Shown one piece after another: positions 7,465 through 16,594 of a DNA stretch of 64,000 nucleotides (positions are counted from its first letter, which is position 1; every line of letters starts with the position of its first letter). Source of the DNA: Pseudomonas sp. MWU13-2105 (lineage in GTDB: Bacteria; Pseudomonadota; Gammaproteobacteria; Pseudomonadales; Pseudomonadaceae); NCBI RefSeq assembly GCF_023242315.1, contig NZ_JALLIY010000022.1:1-64000 (forward strand), in the 5' to 3' direction. A program made the position numbers and the translations under genes. The notes beneath the pieces are model-generated. The model worked only from the letters and a program-made list of their open reading frames with translations, did not search any database and was not told the DNA's origin.

Positions 7465-10400
7465 TCATTCTGCTCGATACTCGGCATCAACGGGAATATC
7501 GAGGGTGAAGGTCGTGCCCTGTCCAGCCCCGTCGCTGTGCACAGTCAAGCTACCGCCCATTTCCTGCGCGGCCAGCGCGCAGCTGTGCAGGCCGAAACCG
7601 TGTCCGTTCTTACGCGTGGTGAAGCCATGCGAGAAAATGCGAACCAGGTTTTCCGGCGTAATCCCGTCGCCGTTGTCGGCCACCGTGATGCGCAATACTG
7701 GCCCGTCGGCGAGGGCGGCGCCGAGCGTGATACTCGGGCTGCGATCAACCACGGCGTCCAATGCCTGCTTGGCGTTGCGGATCAGGTTCAGCAGAATCTG
7801 CAGTATCCGATGCCGGTCCAGCTGCAGCAGGGGCAAGTCGGCAACCTCCTTGACCACCGTCACCTCGTGGCGCGCCAGTGATCCGGCATTCATGCGCAGG
7901 GCATCATCGATTAATTCCTCGACCGGCACTGTCTCGACGACATTGACGTTACCGGCATGGGACTGCTGGGCAGCGACGATGCTCTTGATATGGTTGATGC
8001 CCTTGGTAAGCTGCTCCAGTTCTTCGATGATGCCCTGCTGCTCCGCCGTCACCACCACTGCCAGTCTGAGCAGGTATTCGGGCAACATCTTTCCTTTCTG
8101 GTCGCCGGTGAGAAAATCGCTCAGATCATGGACGTGTTCGTTCATCAGATGAGCCACCCTGGTCAGTCCCTGCGTCTTGGAGGCGCGCATCTGGCTACTG
8201 ATCACATCGGCCGAGACATTCACGCTGTTGAGCACGTTACCGATGTTGTGCAGCACATTATTGGCGATCTCGGCCATGCCAGCCTGACGGGATTTTGCAT
8301 GCAGTTCAGTTTGTATCTGGCTCATGCGTAGCGCCGCGCGTATGCGAGCCTTGAGCTCCAGCGGCGAGAAGGGTTTGGCGATATAGTCGTCGGCGCCGCT
8401 CTCCAGCCCGGAGACGCTGGCCTCACTGCCGCCGCGGGCGGTCAACAGGATCACGGGTAAATGGGCGAAACCGGCGCTGGACTTGATTCTGGCGGTCAGA
8501 CCAAAGCCGTCGAGTTTCGGCATCATCACATCCGAGACGACGACATCGATGGAGCGACGCTGCAGGAGTGCCCAGGCCTGCTCTCCATCCGCTGCGGTGG
8601 CGACGACGTAGTCGTTGTGCAAAAGCTCGCTGAGGTAGCTGAGCATTTCCGGACTGTCGTCGACCAGCAGTACTCGGGATCGCAAGGCCTGTTCCGGATG
8701 CGGCTCGTCGCCTGTAGCCTCGTCCGTTGAAGGTCGCTCGTTGCTACTGCCGGAGTGGCCGTCGTCGAAACGCAGGTGGCGTTGCTCGGTACTGCTTGTC
8801 GTGCTCGCTGACGACCGCTCGTGCAGATTGCCGGCTTCGGCCGGCACGGTGTTTTGCTCTGCCCCCAGCGGAAATCGAACAAAGAAGCACGAACCCCGTC
8901 CGGGTTCGCTGTTGACGCCGACCTCACCGCCCATCAGTTCGACCAGATCCTTGACCAGGGCGAGACCGATGCCTGTGCCGCTGTAGTGGCGCGTGGCCGA
9001 GTTGTCGATCTGGGAAAACCGCTGGAACAGCAGCGCTAGTTTGTCAGGCGCAATGCCAATGCCCGAGTCCTGCACCGCGAGTTCAAAGCGCTCGCCATCG
9101 AGCGGAGTCACCGCCAAGTGCACGCTGCCGCCAGCGGGCGTGAACTTGATGGCATTGCTCACCAGGTTGAGAAGTATCTTCTCGAAGTGCCGGGGGTCCA
9201 GGAACACCGTGCCGAGCGCGGGATCGATGTACCAGGTCAAGGTGCAGCCCTTGCCCTCGGCCACCATGGCGGCATCGTCGGCCAGCACCCCAACCGTCTT
9301 GTTCAAGTCAACTGGCGCCGGACACAACTCAAACTTGCCCGCTTCGGCCTTGGAGAAATCGAGAATGTCGTTCACCCGGTTCAGCAAGCGCAGCGCGTTG
9401 CGCTGGACGCGGTCGAGTTGCGCATGCCAGTCCGTCGGCGGCGCGCCCGCCGCCGTAAGCTGCTCCAGAGGGGCGAGAATGAGGGTCAGGGGGGTGCGCA
9501 GTTCGTGGCTGACCGTGGCGACGAAATCGCTCTTTGCCTGGTTCGCCGCCTCGGCCTGGTTGCGCGCCTGAATGAGTTCGACGGCCTGCGCCTCCAGCAC
9601 CTCGGTCTGCTGGTGCAGTGCGTCGGTCCGTTCGGCGACCATTCTCTCCAAAGAGGCCTGGACCTGCTGTCGTTCCGCTTCGGCCTCGGCCTCCAGTACC
9701 CGGATACGCAGGGCATTTTCCTGGAACACCCGGACGGCGCGGGTCATGATCCCTATCTCGTCGCCGCGTTCGGCGCTGGCGATCTCGGCGTTCAGGTCGC
9801 CGGCCGCAAGCCGGCGCATGACCGAGGCCAGGACCACGATGGGTTGCGCGACAAAGCGCGACGTGCTCCAGGCAATGGCGCCGGCCAGCAGGATGGCGAC
9901 GGTGCCGGCGATCACCGTTGCCAGCATGCCGCGATCATTGTGGACCACTGCGTCGGAGCGCGCTTCGCCGGCGAAGCGCGCGACCAGTTGGCCGGCACTT
10001 CGCGCCTCGTTGCGCACCTGATCGCGCGCGGCGCTCAAAGAGTCGCTCGCCTGATGGAACTTGACGAATGCTGCCCGGTAGCCAGCAATCTGGTCGTAGA
10101 CCGAGAGGGGCGCGGCTTGGGTTTGCAATCCTCCGGGCGAGGGAAGAACGCGGGAGAGCCGGGAGAGCTCATCGAGGAGGTCGCCGACGAAGCCGGCGAC
10201 CTCGGCCGATGGTGACAGGCGGAACGACAGGGTCTGCGCCTCCAGGGTGGCGACGCGCTCGGCGAAACGCTTGGACAACGCGGAGGCATTGTGCAGCAAA
10301 CCGGTTGCGGCCTGAATGTCGTTTGCGTCATGAGCCACGTGTTCGCTCGCTTCGCCCAGCATCGCCTCAAGACGCTCGAGCGTATCCCCGACAACGGCGA

Positions 10401-11190
10401 GATGCTGCAAGGTCTCGCTGCCCCGGAGCCTGGGGGCCTCGCCAAGGTGCTCGACCGCCAGCCTGGCTGCGGCGACCGCGGCGGTCAACTGATCCAGGGT
10501 CTCTCCCGCCTGCGACGCGTCCATCACCTCGCGCAATTGCTCGACCACGGGCGGGAGGGCCGCGCAGGCGGCGCGCGCTCCGGTGGCGGCGGCCCCATCA
10601 TCGGTCGCCAATACCTTGGCCACATTGGCGACGACGACCCGTTCGCCGTTGCGCAGGATATCCAGGATGCGATGGGCGCTTTCGATGTTGCTGACCCGCA
10701 CCTCATGATCGGCGATGCGGGAGTCAAGCCCCTTCAGCCCATCGGCGATACCCTGTTCGACGAGGATCGTCGCCTCTCGCATTCGGCCATAATGGTCGGT
10801 CATGTTCTCCGTTTCGCCATCCATGGTCAGGGTCGCCGCCCGCAAGGTGGCGATCGCTTCGGCAAGTCTCTCCAGACTGCCCTTGAGCGACTCCGCCTCC
10901 GCCGCCGGAATCGTGGTGAGGCCGGCGATGGCGGTCGCCACCATGGCTTCGGCCTGGGACAGGCTTTCCTGGTCACGGGTGGCGATAAAGTTTTCCACCC
11001 GCCCGGTGGCCGCGTTGACCGAGGCCAGGATCTCCGCGGAATGGCTGGCGGAATCCACCGCACGTTCCATGCCCCGCAGCCCGTAGAGGTCCACCAGCGA
11101 TACCGTCAGCATCAGGAGCACCAGTGCGGCGACCGCCAGCCCGATCCTGACGGCAATAGGCCTGTCCCTGGCGGGTTTGAATGCCAACAT
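7465..11190 (-). CDS. Large hybrid sensor kinase with two kinase modules
   Basis: A 1,241-residue membrane sensor. A transmembrane helix lies at about residues 15-35, followed by a roughly 385-residue helical periplasmic region, a second membrane helix near 422-442, HAMP, and a coiled coil. Kinase module one has the H-box FVATVSHELRTPL (His562) and ATP-binding boxes to about 775. A receiver domain follows with LLVDDSPEML and phospho-acceptor Asp887. A second kinase-like module then carries an atypical H-box, NNVLHNIGNVLNS (His981), and a complete ATPase with DNGDG and GHGFGLHSCALAAQEMGG. The ATG at 11190 has GGAGTGAGGAGG upstream. The gene lies 24 bases after a periplasmic binding-protein gene, which suggests that protein is the ligand receptor. 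No separate response regulator gene is adjacent. Confidence 0.88.
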   Translation of the reverse strand: MLAFKPARDRPIAVRIGLAVAALVLLMLTVSLVDLYGLRGMERAVDSASHSAEILASVNAATGRVENFIATRDQESLSQAEAMVATAIAGLTTIPAAEAESLKGSLERLAEAIATLRAATLTMDGETENMTDHYGRMREATILVEQGIADGLKGLDSRIADHEVRVSNIESAHRILDILRNGERVVVANVAKVLATDDGAAATGARAACAALPPVVEQLREVMDASQAGETLDQLTAAVAAARLAVEHLGEAPRLRGSETLQHLAVVGDTLERLEAMLGEASEHVAHDANDIQAATGLLHNASALSKRFAERVATLEAQTLSFRLSPSAEVAGFVGDLLDELSRLSRVLPSPGGLQTQAAPLSVYDQIAGYRAAFVKFHQASDSLSAARDQVRNEARSAGQLVARFAGEARSDAVVHNDRGMLATVIAGTVAILLAGAIAWSTSRFVAQPIVVLASVMRRLAAGDLNAEIASAERGDEIGIMTRAVRVFQENALRIRVLEAEAEAERQQVQASLERMVAERTDALHQQTEVLEAQAVELIQARNQAEAANQAKSDFVATVSHELRTPLTLILAPLEQLTAAGAPPTDWHAQLDRVQRNALRLLNRVNDILDFSKAEAGKFELCPAPVDLNKTVGVLADDAAMVAEGKGCTLTWYIDPALGTVFLDPRHFEKILLNLVSNAIKFTPAGGSVHLAVTPLDGERFELAVQDSGIGIAPDKLALLFQRFSQIDNSATRHYSGTGIGLALVKDLVELMGGEVGVNSEPGRGSCFFVRFPLGAEQNTVPAEAGNLHERSSASTTSSTEQRHLRFDDGHSGSSNERPSTDEATGDEPHPEQALRSRVLLVDDSPEMLSYLSELLHNDYVVATAADGEQAWALLQRRSIDVVVSDVMMPKLDGFGLTARIKSSAGFAHLPVILLTARGGSEASVSGLESGADDYIAKPFSPLELKARIRAALRMSQIQTELHAKSRQAGMAEIANNVLHNIGNVLNSVNVSADVISSQMRASKTQGLTRVAHLMNEHVHDLSDFLTGDQKGKMLPEYLLRLAVVVTAEQQGIIEELEQLTKGINHIKSIVAAQQSHAGNVNVVETVPVEELIDDALRMNAGSLARHEVTVVKEVADLPLLQLDRHRILQILLNLIRNAKQALDAVVDRSPSITLGAALADGPVLRITVADNGDGITPENLVRIFSHGFTTRKNGHGFGLHSCALAAQEMGGSLTVHSDGAGQGTTFTLDIPVDAEYRAE

Positions 11191-11214
11191 GGAGCCTCGC
11201 CTCCTCACTCCCCG

Positions 11215-12309
11215 CTACGGCTTCGCAACCTTCGGCAGAGGCATCGGCGTATGGTTGGTGGCGGCGTCGATCATCGCCACGACGGAGGCTTGGCTGTAGG
11301 AGGGATTGGCGGCGGCACCCACCGGCATGGTGGCGAGCCAGGTATCCAGGTCTTTCGCATCGATACGTACCAGCGGTACCTCGACGAACTTCGGCACCTG
11401 CTTACCCGCCAGAATCTGCTGGGCCACCCAGAAACCCACCTGGGAAACACTCGGGGAGGCAGAAACCGAGACGGTTTCATAGCCGTTGGCATCGCGTTCC
11501 TGTTTCCACAGGGCGAGTTCGTCCTGACGGTTGCCCATCACGATGATTGGCAAGGGGCGTCCCGCAGCCTTGAATGCCAGGGCCGCGCCATAACCGTCAC
11601 CGCCCTGAGTAGCGACGGCATCGATGCTCGGCAGCGACGGCAGCGCCAGCGCCACCTCCTTGCGTGCGACGGAAGCCGTCCAGTTCCCGTACACGGTCTT
11701 GGCGAACTTCAGACCCGGGTAGTCGCCAGCAGCCTTGTGAATACCGTCGCTGATGTTTTGATCGGTGGCATCGCCGGCAATACCGCGGATCTCCAGCAGC
11801 GTACCGTTGCCCTTGAGGCGCTCGGCGATATAGTCCATTTCCACGCGGCCCATGGCGGACCAGTCGTAGTCCACCGTATAGACGCAGCGCTCGGTCACCA
11901 GGCTGGCCATGACCACCACCACGATACCGGCGTTACAGGCATCCTGGATCACCCCATTGAGGGCTGTGTCGGATGCGGCCAGGATGACGATGGCGTTGAC
12001 GCCCTGGACGATCAGATCCTGGATATGCGCCGCCTGTTCCGACGCCGAGTTGTTGGCACTGACCACCGGTGCCTCCTGGATCAAGCCATCCTTTTTGGCT
12101 GTGGCCGCAACCTCCTGCCAGTTGCGCACCATCACCTTGCGAAAATCGCTGCCCGCGTAGGAGTTGCTGAAGGCGATGCGTTTGCTTGCGGTAGGGCCAT
12201 TGGCGATGCCGCCGTCGGCAGCCTGGGCCGTAATGGCGGCAAGCATCGCCAGCCCGGTCAGGCCGCCGACGAAGCGGCGCAAGATTTTCTCGATCGATTT
12301 GGCGTTCAT
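11215..12309 (-). CDS. Periplasmic sugar-binding-type protein (Peripla_BP_4)
   Basis: A 364-residue exported protein with a signal peptide (LTGLAMLAAITAQAADG, cut near residue 31) and a type I periplasmic binding fold. The fold features are AFSNSYAGSDFRKVMVRNWQ, IQDLIVQGVNAIVILAASDT and VATQGGDGYGAALAFKAAG. It belongs with the RbsB/xylose-type binding proteins, but there are no permease or ATPase genes next to it. The next gene, 24 bases on, is a membrane sensor kinase, so I infer that it presents a ligand to the kinase, as LuxP does for LuxQ or TorT for TorS. The ATG at 12309 follows a GGAG; an upstream ATG at 12321 lacks a ribosome site. The ligand is unknown. Confidence 0.82.
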   Translation of the reverse strand: MNAKSIEKILRRFVGGLTGLAMLAAITAQAADGGIANGPTASKRIAFSNSYAGSDFRKVMVRNWQEVAATAKKDGLIQEAPVVSANNSASEQAAHIQDLIVQGVNAIVILAASDTALNGVIQDACNAGIVVVVMASLVTERCVYTVDYDWSAMGRVEMDYIAERLKGNGTLLEIRGIAGDATDQNISDGIHKAAGDYPGLKFAKTVYGNWTASVARKEVALALPSLPSIDAVATQGGDGYGAALAFKAAGRPLPIIVMGNRQDELALWKQERDANGYETVSVSASPSVSQVGFWVAQQILAGKQVPKFVEVPLVRIDAKDLDTWLATMPVGAAANPSYSQASVVAMIDAATNHTPMPLPKVAKP

Positions 12310-12485
12310 GCTGTTCTCCATCGGGCTTGGGATTTACCACCGGCACCTGCCGACCGCCTCGAACGACTGCTGGATCCGGTTTGAAGCAGGTCGCTCTTCG
12401 ATCACCAGAATTGCAGCGTCAGTGGGGGATCGGCACTATGCGGCTAAAATAGTGGTACCGCCTGCTGGCCGGATCCCGGGAGGCG

Positions 12486-12983
12486 CTATCGATAAAGGCA
12501 ATGGGGTATAGCTGGATATGAAGCGCTAAATACATACGGACTCCTTCCTGGACGGCCGACAACTGGAAAAAGTGCAGTGTTTACATTAGGGCTGAGCATA
12601 GTCTCAACGCTCCCGCCGCGTTGGGAAAATGACGTCAACCTGGATTCTTTCCGCAAATAGTGGATGGCCCGTGTACCGAAGTGCTTGGCGTTGAGCGGCA
12701 GGCAGGCGTGACTATCGTTCTCGCGGACTGCCAGCGAATGCGGGTTGTCGCCGGGCAGCTTGATCCCGTCCGTGGCGGCCTCAAGGGCAATCCTGGCCAT
12801 GACTTTGTGCTCGGATTCAGTCGGAATCAGCGTCAGGAACGGCGGCTCGTCGGCATTGTTGGCGACAATCACAATATGGGCCTGCGGATCGGAGGCTATC
12901 TCGTCAACTCGGAATTTTCCGCCGGTGGCATCAGCGACTCACGGGCAAGATCGGAGTGCGGTTTGGCCAGGTGTATCGCTCAT
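12486..12983 (-). pseudogene. Broken gene with in-frame TGA, family not recognised
   Basis: Read from the ATG at 12983, the frame gives 14 codons (MSDTPGQTALRSCP), an in-frame TGA at 12939-12941, and then continues open for about 150 codons with protein-like sequence such as DPQAHIVIVANNADEPPFLT and CLPLNAKHFGTRAIHYLRKE. The simplest reading is a small gene interrupted by a nonsense mutation. I do not recognise the family. The last 40 or so codons look less protein-like and may be beyond the original gene end. Confidence 0.45.
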
Positions 12984-13043
12984 GCCTTTATCTCTCGTGT
13001 TTTTTGGTTCAGCCTTCGCGATGTATACCGTCACTTTCATGAC

Positions 13044-13289
13044 TCAGGCCTTACACAAAGTGACATAGACCTCACCAAGCTCCTCCTCGAAATTTTCCTC
13101 TATAAAATAGCTCCCATCTTTTACAAAAATAGTCGGATGAAACAGCTTGCTAAAAAACAGATAAAAATCATTACTTATGGCGTTCGTCCTCATCACCATA
13201 TAAAGATATTCGAATTTCGAGAGACTTCGCCCCTCATTGGCTTTCAAAAAAGCCCCATACCCCTGGGTGTCTTTCTGTTCATCCGTCAC
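13044..13289 (-). CDS. Small acidic protein, candidate immunity protein
   Basis: An 81-residue protein starting at a GTG (13289) with a strong GGAGGAG site eight bases upstream; the start overlaps the stop of the preceding frame as GTGA. It is rich in aromatic residues and ends acidic (FIEENFEEELGEVYVT). The tight overlap with a fragment that looks like a toxin C-terminal tail is the usual layout of polymorphic toxin and immunity pairs. I therefore infer an immunity protein, now probably an orphan because the toxin gene is broken. No family was recognised. Confidence 0.5.
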   Translation of the reverse strand: MTDEQKDTQGYGAFLKANEGRSLSKFEYLYMVMRTNAISNDFYLFFSKLFHPTIFVKDGSYFIEENFEEELGEVYVTLCKA

Positions 13290-13640
13290 TTGGGAAACTC
13301 CTCCGGCTTTACAGCACGTACTTGCGGGCCACCTGGGTAACTCTTTCCACTGGGGGACACATTGAGTTCATTAAACCTCACGTTCGGACGCGGGATTCCA
13401 CCATGCTCCTTTCCCGATCCCCAGGCGCCATAAAGCGCACCCTTGCCAATTGCCGGATGGGTATGGAACGCGTTGGCAAAAAGCTGCGTTCGTCCTGGAT
13501 GGCCTGCAGCACCGCCGCTTCGGCACGTTCCTTCAACGGTCATTCACTCCTTGAGAGGGACCGACAGGAACAGAAAATCAGGTGTTCGGCCCAGTTGCCG
13601 AAGCTTACGGTCGAGGCCAAAAGAAAGTGCCCGCATTGGA
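13286..13640 (-). pseudogene. Degenerate toxin C-terminal fragment
   Basis: The open part (13286-13543, 85 codons) contains FHTHPAIGKGALYGAWG and ends in proline/lysine-rich sequence (VRAVKPEEFPK). FHTHP resembles the metal motif of JAB/DUF4329-type domains found at the ends of RHS and related toxins. Upstream the protein-like reading switches frame more than once: ERAEAAVLQAIQDERSF is in another frame, and LDRKLRQLGRTPDFLFL ends at a TGA. So the N-terminal part is frameshifted and lost. It overlaps the putative immunity gene by four bases. Confidence 0.45.
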
Positions 13641-13855
13641 TGCCAGACAACTCAACACTATCTGTAGGATCTTGGCGCTAAGGCCCGCTCAACAAGCAGG
13701 CACCCCCTCGGAGATCCCGCTACAATCCCGCCGAGAGATTGCCAAGATGCTCGCTCACGTGCCAAATCCTGCTTTCCAACTCGCGGTGTGCCCTGGCACC
13801 CACCGCCGCCGTCCCGGGCGATCCCCGGTCACCGGCTGAACTGGGTTGCCTGAAC

Positions 13856-15007
13856 ATGACACTGCTGCACATCCCGACCCTGCTGCTGGTCTCGGTCTTC
13901 ATCTTCTGCCTGATGGGGCTGCTGAGCCTGCACGCCTGGCTGCGTGAAACCCGCGAACGCTGCCTCGCCTACCTGGGCAGCATGATGTTGCTGGCGTCCC
14001 TCGGCATCCTGCTGGTGAGCTTGCGTGGCCTGGGCGTCGACTTTGTGCCGCTGGTGGTCGGCAACGTGGTCCTGTTGCTCAGCGCTGCCATGAACTGGAC
14101 CGCCATGCGCGTGTTTGCCGGACGCCCGCCTTCAGTGCCGGGCATGCTCGCGGGTGCGGCGACCTGGCTGGCGCTGTGCCTGCTGCCAGGCTTCTTCGAA
14201 TCGCTGCCATTGCGGGTGGCCGCCTACTCGGCGCTGGCAGCCGGCTACGGCGGGCTGACCCTGCTGGAGTTCTGGCGGAGCCGGCACAGCCTCGAAGCGT
14301 CCTATCTGCCCGCGTTGACCCTGACGGCGCTGAATACCCTGTTCTACTGCGTGCGGATCTTTACCGATACCGGCATCGGCCTGGAGCAGGCAAACGCGGG
14401 CAGCGGCGAAGGTGTGCCGTTCTTCTCCTTCATGCTGTTCGAATCCATGCTCTACATAGTCGGGATCGGCTACGTGACCCTGGCCATGGTCAAGGAGCGC
14501 GCCGAACGCCAGCTCAAGGCGGCGGCCTATAGCGATCCCCTGACCGGCATCGGCAACCGGCGATCGTTCATGCTCAAGAGTGAAAAACTGCTGGCCGACT
14601 GCAAACGGCGCAAGACGGCGGCGGCACTGCTGCTCTGCGACCTGGATCACTTCAAGCACCTGAACGACACCTTCGGCCATGCGGTGGGCGACCAGGCGCT
14701 GATCGCCTTCGGCCGGGTAACGACACAGATCCTGCGCCCGGCGGATGTGTTCGGGCGCATTGGCGGCGAAGAGTTTGCCTGTGTGCTGGGCGACAGCGAC
14801 GCAGCCAGCGCATTGGCAGTGGCGGAGCGAATTCGCGCCGCGTTTGCCGGGCTGACGCTGCTGGAGCCCGGTTTTCTCAGTGTGAGCATCGGGCTGGTGG
14901 CCACGGAGGAGTCGGGGTACGAGCTTTCGCGGTTGCTGTCGGTGGCGGATGAGGCGCTTTATGAGGCCAAGGGAAAAGGCCGCAATCGGGTGGAGGTGGC
15001 TTGCTAG
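13856..15007 (+). CDS. Membrane-bound diguanylate cyclase (GGDEF)
   Basis: A 383-residue protein with six to seven N-terminal membrane helices (about residues 5-210) and a C-terminal GGDEF domain that makes cyclic di-GMP from two GTP. The domain starts at SDPLTGIGNRRSF; the active-site loop is GGEEF at 303-307. An inhibitory I-site RxxD is present as RPAD at 294-297, so product inhibition is expected. The ATG at 13856 starts directly before the first membrane helix; the longer frame runs into the decayed region. A TACAAT at about 13720 could be its -10 box. It points away from the decayed toxin region and converges with the amidase operon. Confidence 0.9.
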   Translation: MTLLHIPTLLLVSVFIFCLMGLLSLHAWLRETRERCLAYLGSMMLLASLGILLVSLRGLGVDFVPLVVGNVVLLLSAAMNWTAMRVFAGRPPSVPGMLAGAATWLALCLLPGFFESLPLRVAAYSALAAGYGGLTLLEFWRSRHSLEASYLPALTLTALNTLFYCVRIFTDTGIGLEQANAGSGEGVPFFSFMLFESMLYIVGIGYVTLAMVKERAERQLKAAAYSDPLTGIGNRRSFMLKSEKLLADCKRRKTAAALLLCDLDHFKHLNDTFGHAVGDQALIAFGRVTTQILRPADVFGRIGGEEFACVLGDSDAASALAVAERIRAAFAGLTLLEPGFLSVSIGLVATEESGYELSRLLSVADEALYEAKGKGRNRVEVAC

Positions 15008-15021
15008 CCGGACGTGCGTCC

Positions 15022-15159
15022 CTACGGAGATACCCGCAGCCACCGATCCCGCAGCGTAACCATCATCTGCCCACCCCCAGTGCCGGCCAGCTGGCAATCG
15101 GCAATCGCCGATTCCAGTTCGGGCTGTTCCAAGGCGCAGACCTGCTGGATCGATGACAT
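15022..15159 (-). CDS. Very small ORF directly after amiE
   Basis: An unbroken 45-codon frame starts with ATG three bases after the amiE stop and ends 15 bases from the convergent diguanylate cyclase stop. Its product begins MSSIQQVCALEQPELESAIA and has normal composition for a protein. The position suggests it is the last gene of the amide operon. There is no clear ribosome site apart from coupling to amiE, and I recognise no family. It could also be the remnant of a longer downstream gene. Confidence 0.4.
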   Translation of the reverse strand: MSSIQQVCALEQPELESAIADCQLAGTGGGQMMVTLRDRWLRVSP

Positions 15160-15162
15160 GCT

Positions 15163-16206
15163 TCAGCCCGCGGTCTTTTCTTTACCAGCGTGAGGCAATT
15201 GCCCGACCGGACAATCCGCCACGCCCACCGTGCGCCGGGTGATGTTCTCCACATTCTCCCTGGCCTTGCGCGCATCCAGGACCCAGGTGCGGTAGAACTC
15301 GAACGGACAGTCGGCGATGCCCTTGTCGCCATCGCCGGAATCGTAGATCCCGGTGTAGCCACGGTGCAGCAGCTTGAACAGATGGTTCTGCGACTGATCG
15401 TTGGCCCGGGCATCGCGGATCTGCGAGATCGACAGCTGGGCGTACTGGATGCCCATTTCCTCTTCCCCACACTCGCCCAGGGTCCGGCCATCGAAACCGA
15501 TGATCGCCGAGTGCCCGAAGTACGAATACACCCCATCGAAACCGGCGGCGTTGGCCACCGCGACATAGCAGTTATTGGCCCAGGCCATGCTCTTGGACAT
15601 CTGCACCTGTTGCTCCTTGGCCGGGTACATATAGCCCTGGCAGCGGACGATCAGTTCCGCGCCCTTCATCGCACAGTCGCGCCAGATCTCCGGGTAGTTG
15701 CCGTCGTCGCAGATGATCAGGCTGATCTTCATGCCCTTGGGGCCGTCGCAGACATAGGTGCGATCGCCGGGGTACCAACCCTCGATGGGGCACCAGGGAA
15801 TGCATTTGCGATAGCGCTGGACGATCCGCCCCTGATTGTCGATCAGCACCAGGGTGTTGTAGGGCGCCTTGTGCGGATGTTCCTCGTGGCGCTCGCCGGT
15901 CAGGGAAAACACGCCCCAGGTATTGGCCTCGCGGCAGGCCGCGGAAAAGATCGCGGTTTCTTCGCCGGGAATCGTCGCGGCGGTGGCCATCATCTCATCA
16001 TGGTCATAGAGGATGCCCATGGTGCTGTACTCGGGGAACACCACCAGGTCCATACCCGGCAGCCCCTGTTTCATGCCCTTGATCACCTCGGCGATCTTGC
16101 GGGCATTGTCGATGACCTCGGCCTTGCTGTGCAGGCGCGGCATCTTGTAGTTCACGACAGCAACACCGACGGTATCCGGGCTGCTGGAAATATCGCCATG
16201 GCGCAT
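15163..16206 (-). CDS. amiE: Aliphatic amidase
   Basis: AmiE hydrolyses short aliphatic amides such as acetamide and propionamide to ammonia and the acid. The 347-residue protein starts MRHGDISSS, nearly identical to the P. aeruginosa enzyme as I remember it. The nitrilase-superfamily triad is intact: Glu59 in [10 protein letters not shown], Lys134 in [10 protein letters not shown] and Cys166 in [13 protein letters not shown]. The true start at 16206 has GAGGTG upstream; the longer frame overlaps the fmdB-like gene. It is the last large gene of the urt-fmd-ami block and there is no amiR/amiC beside it, so control probably comes from the block's own regulators. Confidence 0.95.
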   Translation of the reverse strand: MRHGDISSSPDTVGVAVVNYKMPRLHSKAEVIDNARKIAEVIKGMKQGLPGMDLVVFPEYSTMGILYDHDEMMATAATIPGEETAIFSAACREANTWGVFSLTGERHEEHPHKAPYNTLVLIDNQGRIVQRYRKCIPWCPIEGWYPGDRTYVCDGPKGMKISLIICDDGNYPEIWRDCAMKGAELIVRCQGYMYPAKEQQVQMSKSMAWANNCYVAVANAAGFDGVYSYFGHSAIIGFDGRTLGECGEEEMGIQYAQLSISQIRDARANDQSQNHLFKLLHRGYTGIYDSGDGDKGIADCPFEFYRTWVLDARKARENVENITRRTVGVADCPVGQLPHAGKEKTAG

Positions 16207-16220
16207 GAAGAACACCTCTG

Positions 16221-16565
16221 TCAGTGACTGATCATCCAGGGCCGAGGCCCGGTCTTGCTCTTGAGTCCGAGGGGATTGGCCTTGCTTGGCGCCACCGGTT
16301 TGCTTGGCGCGCAGCAACCGCAGCCCTTGGGATGGCGGCGCTGCTGGAACTCGGCGACGGTCTGCGGGGCGTGAGCGCTGCGCTCGTTGGTGGCGATGGC
16401 CTGGCGCTGGCTGCTCGACAGGCAGTTCAAGGCCGGTGCCGATAACTGCAGGCCACCGCCAGCGCCGCCGCAATAGGGGCACTGGCAAGGCTCATGGCGC
16501 TGATTCATCGGCCGCAACATCGTGAATGTACCGCAGGCCTGGCACTGGTATTCGTAGGTCGGCAT
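16221..16565 (-). CDS. fmdB: FmdB-like zinc-ribbon protein
   Basis: A 114-residue protein with an N-terminal FmdB-type zinc ribbon: [12 protein letters not shown], then a second knuckle with CQCPYCGG, using Cys8, Cys11 and cysteines near 27-32. A basic, low-complexity tail ends in a Cys-rich GCGCC motif. FmdB was described as a regulator of formamidase in Methylophilus, and related small proteins accompany amidases. A GGAGGA site precedes the ATG at 16565. It lies between fmdA and amiE, 14 bases before the latter. Its exact role here is inferred from context. Confidence 0.8.
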   Translation of the reverse strand: MPTYEYQCQACGTFTMLRPMNQRHEPCQCPYCGGAGGGLQLSAPALNCLSSSQRQAIATNERSAHAPQTVAEFQQRRHPKGCGCCAPSKPVAPSKANPLGLKSKTGPRPWMISH

Positions 16566-16594
16566 GTTGGGTCCTCCGGAGCGTTGATGGCGTG

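Noticed and set aside
10291-12384. A 697-codon plus-strand frame opposite the kinase and binding-protein genes
   Set aside because: It is antisense to two recognised genes and has shadow-like composition. Similar long frames opposite urtA, dxs, eutB, ribB and other genes were rejected for the same reason.
12660-13340. A 226-codon plus-strand frame in the decayed region
   Set aside because: It is opposite the recognisable remnants on the minus strand and mixes incompatible composition along its length.
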